From: Candidatus Obscuribacterales bacterium
GTDB taxonomy: Bacteria; Cyanobacteriota; Vampirovibrionia; Obscuribacterales; Obscuribacteraceae
Assembly: GCA_021732085.1 (NCBI GenBank)
Contig: JAKFVQ010000021.1
Coordinates: 248,001-312,000 of the forward strand
Direction of reading: 5' to 3'
DNA: 64,000 bases
The stretch's first letter is position 1; the number at the start of each line of letters is the position of its first letter. The notes beneath the pieces were generated by a model. The model was not told the DNA's origin and did not search any database. It was given only the letters and a program-made list of their open reading frames with translations. The translations under genes were made by a program, and so were the position numbers. This document shows, in pieces, positions 42,090 through 50,902 of the stretch.

Positions 42090-44050
42090 ATGTCGTCTAC
42101 CTCCGGTCGTTCTTGGCTGGGATTGGAGTTTGTGTTCGTGTTGTTTGACGGCTGGACAGATGGGTCAAGCTCGGGATCAACTTCCGGTGTGCTTTGCTTG
42201 CCTGCACCAGCACCGTTGCCCTTCTTGTTTCGTCCGCCTTTCTTGGCATTTGGATCTTCCGCATCGGCAGGCTCGTTCATTTGTGCGCAGTTCCTTCCTC
42301 TGCGCTGGACAGTTTCGCTAATCAGATGAATCGGTCGTTCGGGCGGTGGATAATCCATCGCGTGTTGATATGCAACCGGCGATGCTACTGGAAGTTTGAG
42401 CGGCCAGGTATCGTTTGTAAATGCGATCACCTGGTCCTTTAGATTGATCAGTTCTTCGGGCGTTGCTAGCGCTCTGCCCTGAATGAACTCTTGCACTCGT
42501 CCTGAATCGGACACGGTTACCTCCTCAATCGTGGTCTTGCCGAGTGCATCGCTGAGCACTCGTGCTTCATGGAAGTTCTTTTGCCTGAAGTAAATCTGTG
42601 TGGCGGGCTGGTCGATAATGATGCGTGCCTCGTTGGGCGAGTACACGCGCTCAAGTTGGTGGTAGTTCTGGAAGCCCAGAACCAAACTTATCCTGGCCTT
42701 GCGAATTATGGATAGCACGTCGGCGATGTTTGCGATCTTTCCGAAGTTGGTGAATTCATCGAGCAGCATTCCTGTGGGATACTTCATCGATGCTTTGTTA
42801 TCGAGCAGAAAGTCCAGCAGGAAGTTAACCAGCAGCGAGCCGATTAGCTTGCTGTCTTGCGAGCGGCTTGGCACCGCAAGATAGAAGGTGAACAGATTCT
42901 TCTGCAGGTCTTCGAATTTGATGTCGGTCTTCTCGGTCAGCGCGCATAGCTGATCGGTCATCCACGGATTCAACTTTGTCATCAATCCAGAGAGCACTCC
43001 GAAGCGGAAGTTCTCTGAAGTGGCGGTGAGCCATCCTTCGAACTCGATTTGAGCAAGCTCGGATGGGCTCTTCGCCATCATCTTGCGCACTCTGCCGATT
43101 CCGGATAGCAGCAGCCATCTCAGCGCACCAATGTGGCCGAGTTCTGGATCTGTTGCAGCGGCGTGCAGAATGAGAGCAGTTAGGAGCTGCTTTTCTGAGC
43201 GGTCCCAAGTTGGGTCTACTCGCACTCCGCTTTGACTGCCGTTGAGGACAATCAGGTCTGCCAGCTTTTCGGCTTCGCGCGCCTTATCGATTTCTGCAGC
43301 AAGTCGCACTCGGTCAATTGGATTGATTCGAGTAGAACTCATATCTGCAGGATTGAACGAATAGATCTTGTGTCCGGCTCGTTCGCGCCAGCCAGAAGTC
43401 AGCGTGTAGAGTTCGCCAGGCTCGTAACCTGGGGTTGCTTCCGTGACTATCATGTTCGTTCCGAGGCGTTCTATCAGATTCGGGATGAAGAATCCTCTGG
43501 ATTTGCCGACACCAGTTCTGCCGCAAACAAGCGCATGCGCGTTTGTGACTAATTCTGGAACCGATATGTATTCATTGTCCTGTGTCCTTCCGATGATTAA
43601 TCGAGTTGGCTGTGGATTCTTGGTTATGTATCCAGCTTTCTGGAGCGCTTGCTCATCGCCCCATTCGGCGGCACCATATGCAGTGGATGAGTTCTTGGTT
43701 TTGGCGACACTTTGTGCGCGCTGTGAATCAGTCTGCAAGCGGTTGATGATTTCATCCGCCCTTCGTTGGCAGTCGTGCTGCGTTCCACCACCCTTAATTT
43801 CACGAATTTCCACTTCTGCCTGAATGCCACCGCTGGCAGCCAGCGACCAGTTGAGTGCCACTCGATACTCATGACGCCACCAGTCTCTGCCTACCTGCTC
43901 GTCCAAGCGTTCAACTGCCAGCACCTGGTCCAGCTGTTTGCTGGCTCTAGAAACTGAGTATCCAAGTCTGTCCAGTGCATTCACTGCCAGAACCGGGAAA
44001 CTCTCAAGCGTCGTATCAACGATGCCGAATTTAGTGATTGTGTTTTGCAT
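42077..44050 (-). CDS. VirD4/TraG-family type IV coupling protein without TM anchor
   Basis: Coupling proteins are hexameric ATPases that pass the relaxase-DNA complex to a type IV secretion channel. Walker A GRTGVGKS at 177-184, Walker B MLLDEF at 428-433, and the family block IRKARISLVLGFQNYHQLERVY (449-470) are clear. Unlike VirD4, the N-terminus has no TM helices; residues 1-110 are a soluble alpha/beta domain. The tail (~590-657) is charged and Asn/Ser/Pro-rich. It precedes no other T4SS genes, so the element is probably mobilizable and relies on a helper channel. Confidence 0.88.
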   Translation of the reverse strand: MQNTITKFGIVDTTLESFPVLAVNALDRLGYSVSRASKQLDQVLAVERLDEQVGRDWWRHEYRVALNWSLAASGGIQAEVEIREIKGGGTQHDCQRRADEIINRLQTDSQRAQSVAKTKNSSTAYGAAEWGDEQALQKAGYITKNPQPTRLIIGRTQDNEYISVPELVTNAHALVCGRTGVGKSRGFFIPNLIERLGTNMIVTEATPGYEPGELYTLTSGWRERAGHKIYSFNPADMSSTRINPIDRVRLAAEIDKAREAEKLADLIVLNGSQSGVRVDPTWDRSEKQLLTALILHAAATDPELGHIGALRWLLLSGIGRVRKMMAKSPSELAQIEFEGWLTATSENFRFGVLSGLMTKLNPWMTDQLCALTEKTDIKFEDLQKNLFTFYLAVPSRSQDSKLIGSLLVNFLLDFLLDNKASMKYPTGMLLDEFTNFGKIANIADVLSIIRKARISLVLGFQNYHQLERVYSPNEARIIIDQPATQIYFRQKNFHEARVLSDALGKTTIEEVTVSDSGRVQEFIQGRALATPEELINLKDQVIAFTNDTWPLKLPVASPVAYQHAMDYPPPERPIHLISETVQRRGRNCAQMNEPADAEDPNAKKGGRNKKGNGAGAGKQSTPEVDPELDPSVQPSNNTNTNSNPSQERPEVDDIWSY

Positions 44051-44054
44051 GTTC

Positions 44055-45191
44055 TTACCCCATGTTGTCGAGGTCGCGGTCTTTGTCTTTCTTGCGTTTG
44101 TTCTTGTTGTCTTCGTCCGTCTTTGGATCCTCTGTGAGCGGAATCGAACGAACGACTTCAGCAGCTAGCCCGGCGACAGTAAAGAACAATCCCATCACAG
44201 GGTTCTTCATCATCTGCTGCTGCATTGGATGCACGTAGCGGCAAGCAGCAGGGCTATTAGCTCGTTTATGAGCAGTCACCGCCGCCTGCTGTGCATTGTC
44301 GAATTGCCGATGCAATTCCCCCGAGAATTGCGCTCTATCTTTTGTCTCGATCCACTTATCTAGAAGCATGTAATCTTCTTTCGATAAGCGGTCCTCTTTC
44401 TTTGTCTTGTCTCGAAGCGACTGCTTCAGCCCATTAAGCCGTTCAAGTTTGTCATCTTTGCTGTATTTCTCTCCGTTGTACTCGAAATATTTCTTGGAGT
44501 CAGGCGGCTGTTTCTTTATCCATTCCGAATATGGTTCGAGTTGCTCGCGCACAATTTTCTTGTGCAGCCCCGGCAACTCTTCTCCGTTCATTATTCGTTC
44601 TTGTCTTTGCCTTTCGTATTCTTTCTGTCTATGTTTCTTTAGTTCCTTCTGTTTGTACTCGCGTTGAAGATCTGCACTTCGGCAGTCGGCATATTGAGTT
44701 CGTTCGAGATAATCGTCGCCGAATTCCTTCATCAGCTGATAGTCATTCTTGTCGAACCTCACCTGCCGCCCATTAGCATCTTTGGGAAGAACGACAACGT
44801 GAATGTGATGATGATCGGTGTTGCGATGAACGACACCCCACCATTGAAGGTCGACTCCTTTCTCTGCGCCCAGCTGTGCCATCACTTCCCTTGTGAATTC
44901 TTCAGGATTGTTCGGACGTACTTCCGGTGCGAGAGTCAGCTTGTGCACCACCACACTCCGCCCGGTGTAATCTTTGACAATTTCTCTGAGCACTTTCGGA
45001 TCTGCCGAATCCTCTCGCTCCGTAAATAAATCTCTCTGTTTTTCCTCCTTGTCCTTCCCTGCGCGGTGCTGAATGTATTTGATGTGTCCAATTGCAGCAC
45101 CGATTGCAAGAGCGCGGGCTGCCTTTACAGCAGCCCCGTTTCTCACTCCCTTAGGTTTTACAGAAATGTAACTGTGGCGGATGACAATCAC
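44055..45191 (-). CDS. mob: HUH relaxase (MobP/MobA-like)
   Basis: Relaxases nick oriT and lead the strand into the recipient. The metal-binding motif HRNTDHHHIHVVV is at 122-134 (H122, D126, H129, H131 best fit the three-His pattern). A nucleophile Tyr is not certain; Y39 (HIKYIQ) or Y75 (DYTGR) are candidates. Residues ~175-340 are highly charged coiled coil, and a hydrophobic helix lies near 335-350 (NPVMGLFFTVAGLAAEVV), unusual for relaxases. The start overlaps the RHH gene's stop by four bases and the coupling-protein gene follows after four bases. Confidence 0.82.
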   Translation of the reverse strand: MIVIRHSYISVKPKGVRNGAAVKAARALAIGAAIGHIKYIQHRAGKDKEEKQRDLFTEREDSADPKVLREIVKDYTGRSVVVHKLTLAPEVRPNNPEEFTREVMAQLGAEKGVDLQWWGVVHRNTDHHHIHVVVLPKDANGRQVRFDKNDYQLMKEFGDDYLERTQYADCRSADLQREYKQKELKKHRQKEYERQRQERIMNGEELPGLHKKIVREQLEPYSEWIKKQPPDSKKYFEYNGEKYSKDDKLERLNGLKQSLRDKTKKEDRLSKEDYMLLDKWIETKDRAQFSGELHRQFDNAQQAAVTAHKRANSPAACRYVHPMQQQMMKNPVMGLFFTVAGLAAEVVRSIPLTEDPKTDEDNKNKRKKDKDRDLDNMG

Positions 45192-45598
45192 TTCTCAACC
45201 ACTCCTTTTAATCTTAGGGCAATATCTTTTTCATCTTGTTCAAGCCGTTTTCGCAAATTGGATTTGACAGTATTTGTCGCAGCAACAAATCGATCTTGCA
45301 TGTTGTTCTCAACATGGTTTTGCCAGGCAAGTTCAAATAAAGTTCCGGTTTGGGTGCCCTGGCGAGCTAACATTCCGCAAATGCGATCTGTCATGCTCTT
45401 GATGCTTTGAGCTAACTCTGTTTGACTCTTGTTTGCTCGAAGTCCATCTTGATTGTCGAGATACCAACGGATCGCTTCGCGTGCAATTTCGGATCTTGTT
45501 AAATTCTTTTGCTTACAAACTGACATGAATCGATCATGATCAACTGCTGAGAGATATGTTTCAATTTTCGTATTGAGATCGTTCTTGATTTTGGACAC
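45188..45598 (-). CDS. ribbon-helix-helix relaxosome accessory protein
   Basis: 136 residues. N-terminal RHH pattern (TKIETYLSAVDHDRFMSVCKQKNLTRSEIAREAIRWYLDNQ) followed by helices. Proteins of this type (TraY/MobC-like) bind oriT and help the relaxase. It is the first gene of the relaxase-coupling protein operon and lies beside the region where oriT is expected. Confidence 0.7.
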   Translation of the reverse strand: MSKIKNDLNTKIETYLSAVDHDRFMSVCKQKNLTRSEIAREAIRWYLDNQDGLRANKSQTELAQSIKSMTDRICGMLARQGTQTGTLFELAWQNHVENNMQDRFVAATNTVKSNLRKRLEQDEKDIALRLKGVVEK

Positions 45599-45600
45599 GG

Positions 45601-45913
45601 TTAATCGTCCTCCTCTATTGATTTAGAGCGGGCTTGGCTTTGCGGATAAGAGCAGTGGATTTCGACGAGCGAGCCATTTTGATCTCCTCTATAGAGCCCC
45701 GCCAGTGGTGGCATTCGGGATACGAAGAGAGACCTTTTATCTTGCATTACTGAATAGTCGTCCCTTCGGTCCTCCATTCGTAATGGCTCGCTTCGCTCGG
45801 ACTCGGACCTTAAGTTGCGCGTCGGTGCCTCCTCCGCGCTCGAACAGATGGGCGTGCACCAAGTCACTGGTTGTTATGTTCAACTCAATGCACGCTCTAT
45901 CCGTTCAGTTGTA
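45601..45913. other. non-coding region, candidate oriT
   Basis: About 310 bases upstream of the mob operon with no credible gene. It has inverted arms GCGAGCCATT (~45668) and AATGGCTCGC (~45782) and several nested short arms around CGGTCC/GGACC. Position and structure fit an origin of transfer; no nic consensus was recognised. Confidence 0.35.
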
Positions 45914-46189
45914 TTAGTGATTTATGTGACGTGAGTTCGATGACTTCCAGTACGACAGAAGTGCATGCCCCCCAGAAAGAAGAATCGAAAGACCCCCGCG
46001 CAGGATAGCCGCGACCAACGCAAGTCCCGTGGTCAGCAGCGTTGAAATGAGCGTCCCGACTATGTGCATTAATGGCTGCAGAACACTCTCAGGTTTCCCG
46101 CCGGCGATTCCTACAAAGAGCATCAGAACAAAAACGACCATGAAGATACTTTGGACAAAGGCAAATGGTGATGATAGATCTGGATTCAT
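45914..46189 (-). CDS. small membrane protein, pilin-like size
   Basis: 91 residues with two hydrophobic helices (~10-30 FVQSIFMVVFVLMLFVGIAGG and ~44-72). The size and two-helix layout recall VirB2/TrbC pilins, but there is no signal peptide or other support. It lies between the HTH gene and the oriT region in the same direction as the mob genes. Confidence 0.45.
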   Translation of the reverse strand: MNPDLSSPFAFVQSIFMVVFVLMLFVGIAGGKPESVLQPLMHIVGTLISTLLTTGLALVAAILRGGLSILLSGGHALLSYWKSSNSRHINH

Positions 46190-46217
46190 GTTTGTTGTTT
46201 CCTTTGGATTCAGATAG

Positions 46218-46469
46218 TTATTGCAAGCGCGGATTTTTCTCTTCGTTCTTCATGTTTCTTGCAATGAATGCGTCGAGGTCAGATTTCTTGTAGCGAACAA
46301 GCCTGCCTATCTTCGCGCAGGGGAGGCTATATCTTTGTGTACAGTGCCAGATAGCCAGCGTCTGCTCAGCAATTCCGAGATATGCAGCAGCTTCCTTTCG
46401 GCTGAGCAGTTCCGATTCAAATCGCGCACCAGCCGGTTGAGATTGCTGTTGATTCTTAGATGTGTCCAT
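46218..46469 (-). CDS. excisionase-like MerR/HTH_17 protein
   Basis: 83 residues: LSRKEAAAYLGIAEQTLAIW...LPCAKIGRLVRYKKSDLDAFIARN is the HTH_17 (excisionase/DNA-binding) pattern. Such proteins guide excision or control element genes. AAGGAAGG precedes the ATG. It is placed between mobilization genes and the RNA polymerase region, far from the integrase at 21.3 kb, so it may serve element regulation more than that integrase. Confidence 0.78.
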   Translation of the reverse strand: MDTSKNQQQSQPAGARFESELLSRKEAAAYLGIAEQTLAIWHCTQRYSLPCAKIGRLVRYKKSDLDAFIARNMKNEEKNPRLQ

Positions 46470-46510
46470 ATGTTTTCCTTCCTTATTGAAGATTTGCGCG
46501 TATGGAGCTA

Positions 46511-46551
46511 CCTGCCGCGAGCACTATTAGTGGTGGCTCGCTCGCGACAGG
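46511..46551. other. 12-bp-arm hairpin
   Basis: CCTGCCGCGAGC (46511-46522) and GCTCGCGACAGG (46540-46551) pair at 11 of 12 positions around a 17-base loop. It is in the 112-base gap between the HTH gene and the paralogous pair. No T-run follows. It may be a terminator-like stem or a protein site. Confidence 0.45.
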
Positions 46552-46581
46552 AACTCGCTCGAATTTTATTGAGAGTGATTC

Positions 46582-47310
46582 TTAGTTCCAGTTGAGAAGC
46601 TGATGCAATTCCTTGGTCGTTGCATCGAAGGTAAGCTCTTCGACAGTGGCTAATTCCTTAGCAGCCTTTTGGATAGTGGTTTCCAATTCGTCCACAAACG
46701 GATTCAGCCTTTCAATCGTCAGGTCGGCAATTCCACGTGAGCCTCCTGGACCATAAGCAGGGAACTTCAATTGCATGTCGACGCCGTCACCGCCGAAGTC
46801 TCCATAGCGCAAGTTCAGCTCCCCCTGAAAGAGGAATACTGCGAGCCTGCGAATCTCAGGAGAAGGCTGCGGCGCGATGGTGAAGTATCGATGCAGCTCG
46901 AATTGATCCACCTCATAGGGCGTGAACTCAAATCTGTTTGTAACCGTCATCGCAAGCTGCAGCGGTTCAGAATCGAGTGGTCGTGTTTCCTTGCACGCAT
47001 TGATGACCGCCTCCAGGGCTTGCAAGAAATTGTCTTTGTTGCACGGCGCTTCCGATTGCAAGTAAACTGCACCGCCTTCTTGCCAGACGAATGTCGATTC
47101 GTCTTCCTGGAAGTATGCACGCCTCGGGCGAAATCCTTCGACTTTGCCCCGACGAGCCTTCTCTGGTCGGCGGCGCTCAAAAGGGAAGACGCTCCGCAAG
47201 CAGTCACGAAAGTCGACGTGCTTCGGCTTGTCTCTATCTGAGAAGTACAATCCACACTGAACAACGCTAACAGAATGCGTACATGTGATGGTGTCTTCGG
47301 TTTGTAGCAT
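46582..47310 (-). CDS. unknown protein, tandem paralogue 2
   Basis: 242 residues; alignable from end to end with the next gene product (shared CTHSVS, FSDRDKP, ETRPL(D/N)S(E/D)PLQL, FELHRYF / FDLHRYF, FPAYGPGG/FPSYSPSG, and a C-terminal TKELHQLLNWN / TNELHQILHWN). The general layout, with NRF....PY..(D)QF.LHRYF in the middle, faintly recalls TIGR04255 proteins. No membrane segment or catalytic motif. It is transcribed with its paralogue and may form a hetero-oligomer with it. Confidence 0.6.
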   Translation of the reverse strand: MLQTEDTITCTHSVSVVQCGLYFSDRDKPKHVDFRDCLRSVFPFERRRPEKARRGKVEGFRPRRAYFQEDESTFVWQEGGAVYLQSEAPCNKDNFLQALEAVINACKETRPLDSEPLQLAMTVTNRFEFTPYEVDQFELHRYFTIAPQPSPEIRRLAVFLFQGELNLRYGDFGGDGVDMQLKFPAYGPGGSRGIADLTIERLNPFVDELETTIQKAAKELATVEELTFDATTKELHQLLNWN

Positions 47311-47334
47311 ATTTGCTCCTTTGAATAGACTGAA

Positions 47335-48060
47335 CTAGTTCCAGTGGAGAATCTGATGCAACTCATTAGTAGTTGCTTCGTGGGTCAATTCGTTCATTGT
47401 GTCTAAAGCCTTCGTTACGGAGGACTTCGTTGTGTCCAACCACCAGACACTTGGGGTTAACGTTGCAATTTCAAGGTCGACGAATCCAGTGGTTCCGCTG
47501 GGTGAATACGATGGGAACCTCAGGCTCAATTCAATGTAATCGCCGTCGTGATTTGCGTATTTCAGCCTATTGTCATTCCCAATGAGGAAGACTCCGTTCT
47601 TCCGAATACCTGGGGACGGTGTAGGCACGATGCCGAAATAGCGATGCAAATCAAATTGGTCGATGTTGTATGGCAGAAATTGAAATCTGTTCGTGCCAAT
47701 GAATACAAGTTGCAGCGGATCGGAATTCAGCGGGCGAGTTTCTGCGCAGGCATGAACAACAGAATCAATCTGTCGCAGAAAGCGGACTCTGTTGTGCGGT
47801 GCTTCTGACTGTATGAATACAGCTCTGCCTTCCTGCCAGACAAAGGTGGTTTCGTCGGCATCAAAGAATGCCCGGGGCGGACGAAATCCTTCGAGGGTTC
47901 CGGTGACGATTTGCTTTGGCAGACAGCGCTCAATCGGAAACTCCTTTCTTAAATACTCGCGAAACCAATGAGACGGTTTGTCGCGGTCAGAGAATAACAA
48001 CGTGCAGCGAATCGCGCTGACAGAATGTACGCATGTTATTTTTTCGAGGTCTTGTTGCAT
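47335..48060 (-). CDS. unknown protein, tandem paralogue 1
   Basis: 241 residues, paralogue of the protein at 46582-47310 with the same conserved landmarks but diverged between them, so the duplication is not recent. It starts eight bases after the small basic protein gene. Located next to, and divergent from, the T7-like RNA polymerase gene, so a role in that polymerase's regulation or in element replication is possible. That is context only. Confidence 0.6.
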   Translation of the reverse strand: MQQDLEKITCVHSVSAIRCTLLFSDRDKPSHWFREYLRKEFPIERCLPKQIVTGTLEGFRPPRAFFDADETTFVWQEGRAVFIQSEAPHNRVRFLRQIDSVVHACAETRPLNSDPLQLVFIGTNRFQFLPYNIDQFDLHRYFGIVPTPSPGIRKNGVFLIGNDNRLKYANHDGDYIELSLRFPSYSPSGTTGFVDLEIATLTPSVWWLDTTKSSVTKALDTMNELTHEATTNELHQILHWN

Positions 48061-48068
48061 TTTGGGAT

Positions 48069-48380
48069 TTACTCCTTGCTCTGTGCTTTTGGCTGCATGT
48101 CAGGTAGCGGGGAAGTCGCGATGCTCGGCAAAGTCGGCTTCGGATGGCTCGACGGTCGGGTTGGTTTCCAATCTCCGACTGAGCACACTCCGTTTTGGCA
48201 GTTTGGGGTTTTGGGGAGGCGGACGGGCGACGTGAGCCGCACGCGGACGGGAACGGGCAACGGTTTAGAAACGAATCGCGCGACGCTGAAGCTTGTGTCT
48301 TTGGAGAAGTTGCGGATGAACGTGGCGATTTCGGAGAACATGGCAAAGCGATAGAAACGTCTGGTCGAGTTGAATTTCAT
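48069..48380 (-). CDS. small basic Pro-rich protein
   Basis: 103 residues, basic N-terminal half (MKFNSTRRFYRFAMF...FIRNFSKDTSF) and a Pro/Lys-rich C-terminal half with NCQNGVCSVGDWKP. The start is fixed by a strong AAGGAGGT six bases upstream of the ATG at 48380. It heads the operon with the two paralogues and is divergent from the RNA polymerase gene (167 bases between starts). No family recognised. Confidence 0.55.
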   Translation of the reverse strand: MKFNSTRRFYRFAMFSEIATFIRNFSKDTSFSVARFVSKPLPVPVRVRLTSPVRLPKTPNCQNGVCSVGDWKPTRPSSHPKPTLPSIATSPLPDMQPKAQSKE

Positions 48381-48547
48381 GCGATACCTCCTTGGGTGCA
48401 TGTCTCGATGGTTGTGAAGAGAAGAAACAGGCTGCTGCCAACGTGCAAGTCAAGAGTTGAGATTGCTTGATGCAATTGGCACAATTGCCGGTTATCGACG
48501 CTGCGGAAGCTGGCGTCACTGAAGTCAAGTATTGAAAATGGTGCGAA

Positions 48548-50893
48548 ATGACCAACCAATTAGATGAAGGCCTAATGCTTCAGCAAATGAAGCGGGAACG
48601 AGAATCGTTTAGCCTTGGTGCCGAACGGTTCCGTCAGAAATCCACGCTGAGCACTTTTCAGCAGGGATTTCTGGAGGAGTTTCTGCAGCCGCTAACTGAT
48701 GCGATTAAAGAACGCAAGGTGGAAATCGGCAACGAGCGCGGCAAAGCTCAATTGTCTGATTATGTAATCGCAGCCCTTGCGGAGGACGACCTAGCACTCA
48801 TCACGTTGATGACGATTATGTATACGCTGTCGATTAGCCACAAGGACGTTGATGAGAAAGGGCATGAAGCCGAAGCGACATTCCGGCGGACTGCGATGAA
48901 GCTTGGGGAGCAGTGCCGCGATCAGTTTTTCCATGAGATTGGTCTTGGGCATGCGCTGGGTGATCCTGAGTTGTCTGTTGATTCCCGGCTCAAGGTTGTT
49001 CTTCTTGCTCGGCAGACTAACAAGTGGAATGCTGCGAGAAGGACTCAAGAAACTATTGACGCCATGAAGGAATATGAGTGGTGGAATCTTGCGCGATTGA
49101 TTGCTGTCGGCGCGGCACTCATTGACCTGGCGATTAAATCAACCGGGTTATTCAGCAAAACGCGGAAAGCGCTTGGAGTCGATTTTGAAAAGAAGACTGC
49201 GGTTTTGAATCTGACGCCGGCCGGACTCAATTGGCTCGCGAAGAAGCAGCATGAGCGGCGGAAGCATCTGCACGAAACTGGCACGATGGCGATTCCGATT
49301 AACTTGCCGACAGTCGTGCCGCCGAAGCCGTGGACTGAGTTGCGCGGCGGCGGATACTTCGCAACACCAAGTGTTCTAGTAAAGAAAAACGGCGAGAATT
49401 TCATTGGTGACGAGCACTATGACCTTGAGCAGATGCCTGAGGTGCTGTCTGCTGTGAATGCATTGCAAAATACTCCATGGCGTGTGAATGCTCCTGTGTT
49501 TGAGATGTATGTGCGCTGCTGGGACAGCGACTCGAAGGATGCGAAGAAGCTGTTTCTGGATGCTGATGAGAAGAAGCTTGGTTCTGAGAAGATTGCGAAC
49601 ATCGAGAGCAAGATTGACTTGGCAGTGAGTCTTCTTGATTCGCCGTTTTATTATCCTTATCAGCTTGATTTTCGTGGACGGGTTTATGCGGTGCCGCAGA
49701 CGATTAATCACCAGGGTGATGATTTCGCGCGGGCGCTAATTGAGTTTGCGGATCCTGGTCCGGTTGATGATGTCGCTGAGTACTGGACAGCGATTCATTT
49801 AGCGAATGTATTTGGACTGAACAAGTACACAATGGACAAGCGTTATGCCTGGTGCAATGAGAATTATCAGGTTATTGAAGCGCTGGTGCGGGAGCCGCTC
49901 AGCCAACTGGATTTCTGGTTGAAAGCAGATGAGCGCTGGGGATTTCTCTCGGCTGCTCGCGCCTGGGTTGCAAGTAAGCAGGGCGCGAAAGAATCACATC
50001 TGCCTGTTTTCATAGATGGCAGATGCAACGGACTCCAGCACTTGAGTGCAATGAGCCGCGATCCGCAGGCAGCGAAAGCAGTGAACGTGATTAGCGATGG
50101 TCCACCGCAGGATATTTACACTGAGGTCGCGGAAAAGCTCAAAGAGATTGTTGAAGCTGATGACGATCCTGAGACTCAAACTTTTGCGAAGTTCTGGAGA
50201 GGGAAGATCGAACGCAGCGTTGTTAAGAAACCTGTGATGACGACTCCATATGGAGTGACACCTGAAGGGATTAAGCGACAAATGAAAGTTGCTGCCCGCT
50301 CGCATAATCCGACCATGTATGCGGTTGCTTATCTTCGAGATAAGGTTATCGATGCATTAGCTGAGGCGATGAAGGGACCAACAGACGTAAAGAACTGGTT
50401 GCAGAAAGTAGCGAAGATGATGGCAAAGGAAGAAGAGCCGATCATCTGGACTACTCCGACAGGATTTCGCGTGGTGCAGGATTATCGCAAGCCGCTGTTC
50501 AAGCGACTCGTGACGAAAGCGTATAGCGTGCAGTATTACCTGCCGGTTGATGGCTCTCGTCCAGTGAATAAATCGAAGCAAGAGTTGGGAATCATTGCTA
50601 ATTTCGTTCACTCGATGGATGCTGCGCACCTTATTAAAGTGGTGAACGCACTGGGAGCAGTCGGTGTCAAAGACATTGCTGTTGTGCATGACAGTTACGG
50701 CGTGCATGCCAGACATGTACCTGTGATGAACAAGCTAATTCGTCAGCAGTTTTTGGAAATGTACAAGCAGCCAATTCTGGAGCGATTCATTGACGAACAA
50801 ATCGATCGCACTGGAATCGATTTGCCGAGCTTCGAGAAATACGGCGAACTCGATATCGAGAAAGTGCTCGATTCCGAGTATTTCTTTTCGTAG
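48548..50893 (+). CDS. T7-like single-subunit DNA-dependent RNA polymerase
   Basis: Phage-type polymerase that would transcribe element genes from its own promoters. All catalytic landmarks are present: DFRGRVYAVP (374-383), motif A ...FIDGRCNGLQH with D490, motif B ...RSVVKKPVMTTPYG with K560/K561 and Y568, a specificity-loop region (634-690, WTTPTGFRVVQDYRKP...NFVHSMDAAHL), and motif C VHDSYG with D715. These match T7 D537, K631, Y639 and D812. At 781 residues it is about 100 shorter than T7 RNAP, mostly in the N-terminal promoter-binding part. No phage structural genes are near; the neighbours are mobilization genes and ssb, so it belongs to a plasmid- or ICE-like element. Confidence 0.95.
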   Translation: MTNQLDEGLMLQQMKRERESFSLGAERFRQKSTLSTFQQGFLEEFLQPLTDAIKERKVEIGNERGKAQLSDYVIAALAEDDLALITLMTIMYTLSISHKDVDEKGHEAEATFRRTAMKLGEQCRDQFFHEIGLGHALGDPELSVDSRLKVVLLARQTNKWNAARRTQETIDAMKEYEWWNLARLIAVGAALIDLAIKSTGLFSKTRKALGVDFEKKTAVLNLTPAGLNWLAKKQHERRKHLHETGTMAIPINLPTVVPPKPWTELRGGGYFATPSVLVKKNGENFIGDEHYDLEQMPEVLSAVNALQNTPWRVNAPVFEMYVRCWDSDSKDAKKLFLDADEKKLGSEKIANIESKIDLAVSLLDSPFYYPYQLDFRGRVYAVPQTINHQGDDFARALIEFADPGPVDDVAEYWTAIHLANVFGLNKYTMDKRYAWCNENYQVIEALVREPLSQLDFWLKADERWGFLSAARAWVASKQGAKESHLPVFIDGRCNGLQHLSAMSRDPQAAKAVNVISDGPPQDIYTEVAEKLKEIVEADDDPETQTFAKFWRGKIERSVVKKPVMTTPYGVTPEGIKRQMKVAARSHNPTMYAVAYLRDKVIDALAEAMKGPTDVKNWLQKVAKMMAKEEEPIIWTTPTGFRVVQDYRKPLFKRLVTKAYSVQYYLPVDGSRPVNKSKQELGIIANFVHSMDAAHLIKVVNALGAVGVKDIAVVHDSYGVHARHVPVMNKLIRQQFLEMYKQPILERFIDEQIDRTGIDLPSFEKYGELDIEKVLDSEYFFS

Positions 50894-50902
50894 CAACTCA
50901 CT

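Noticed and set aside
45601-45867. 88-codon minus-strand ORF
   Set aside because: Composition is unlike a folded protein and it covers the inverted repeats of the likely oriT region; no ribosome binding site.
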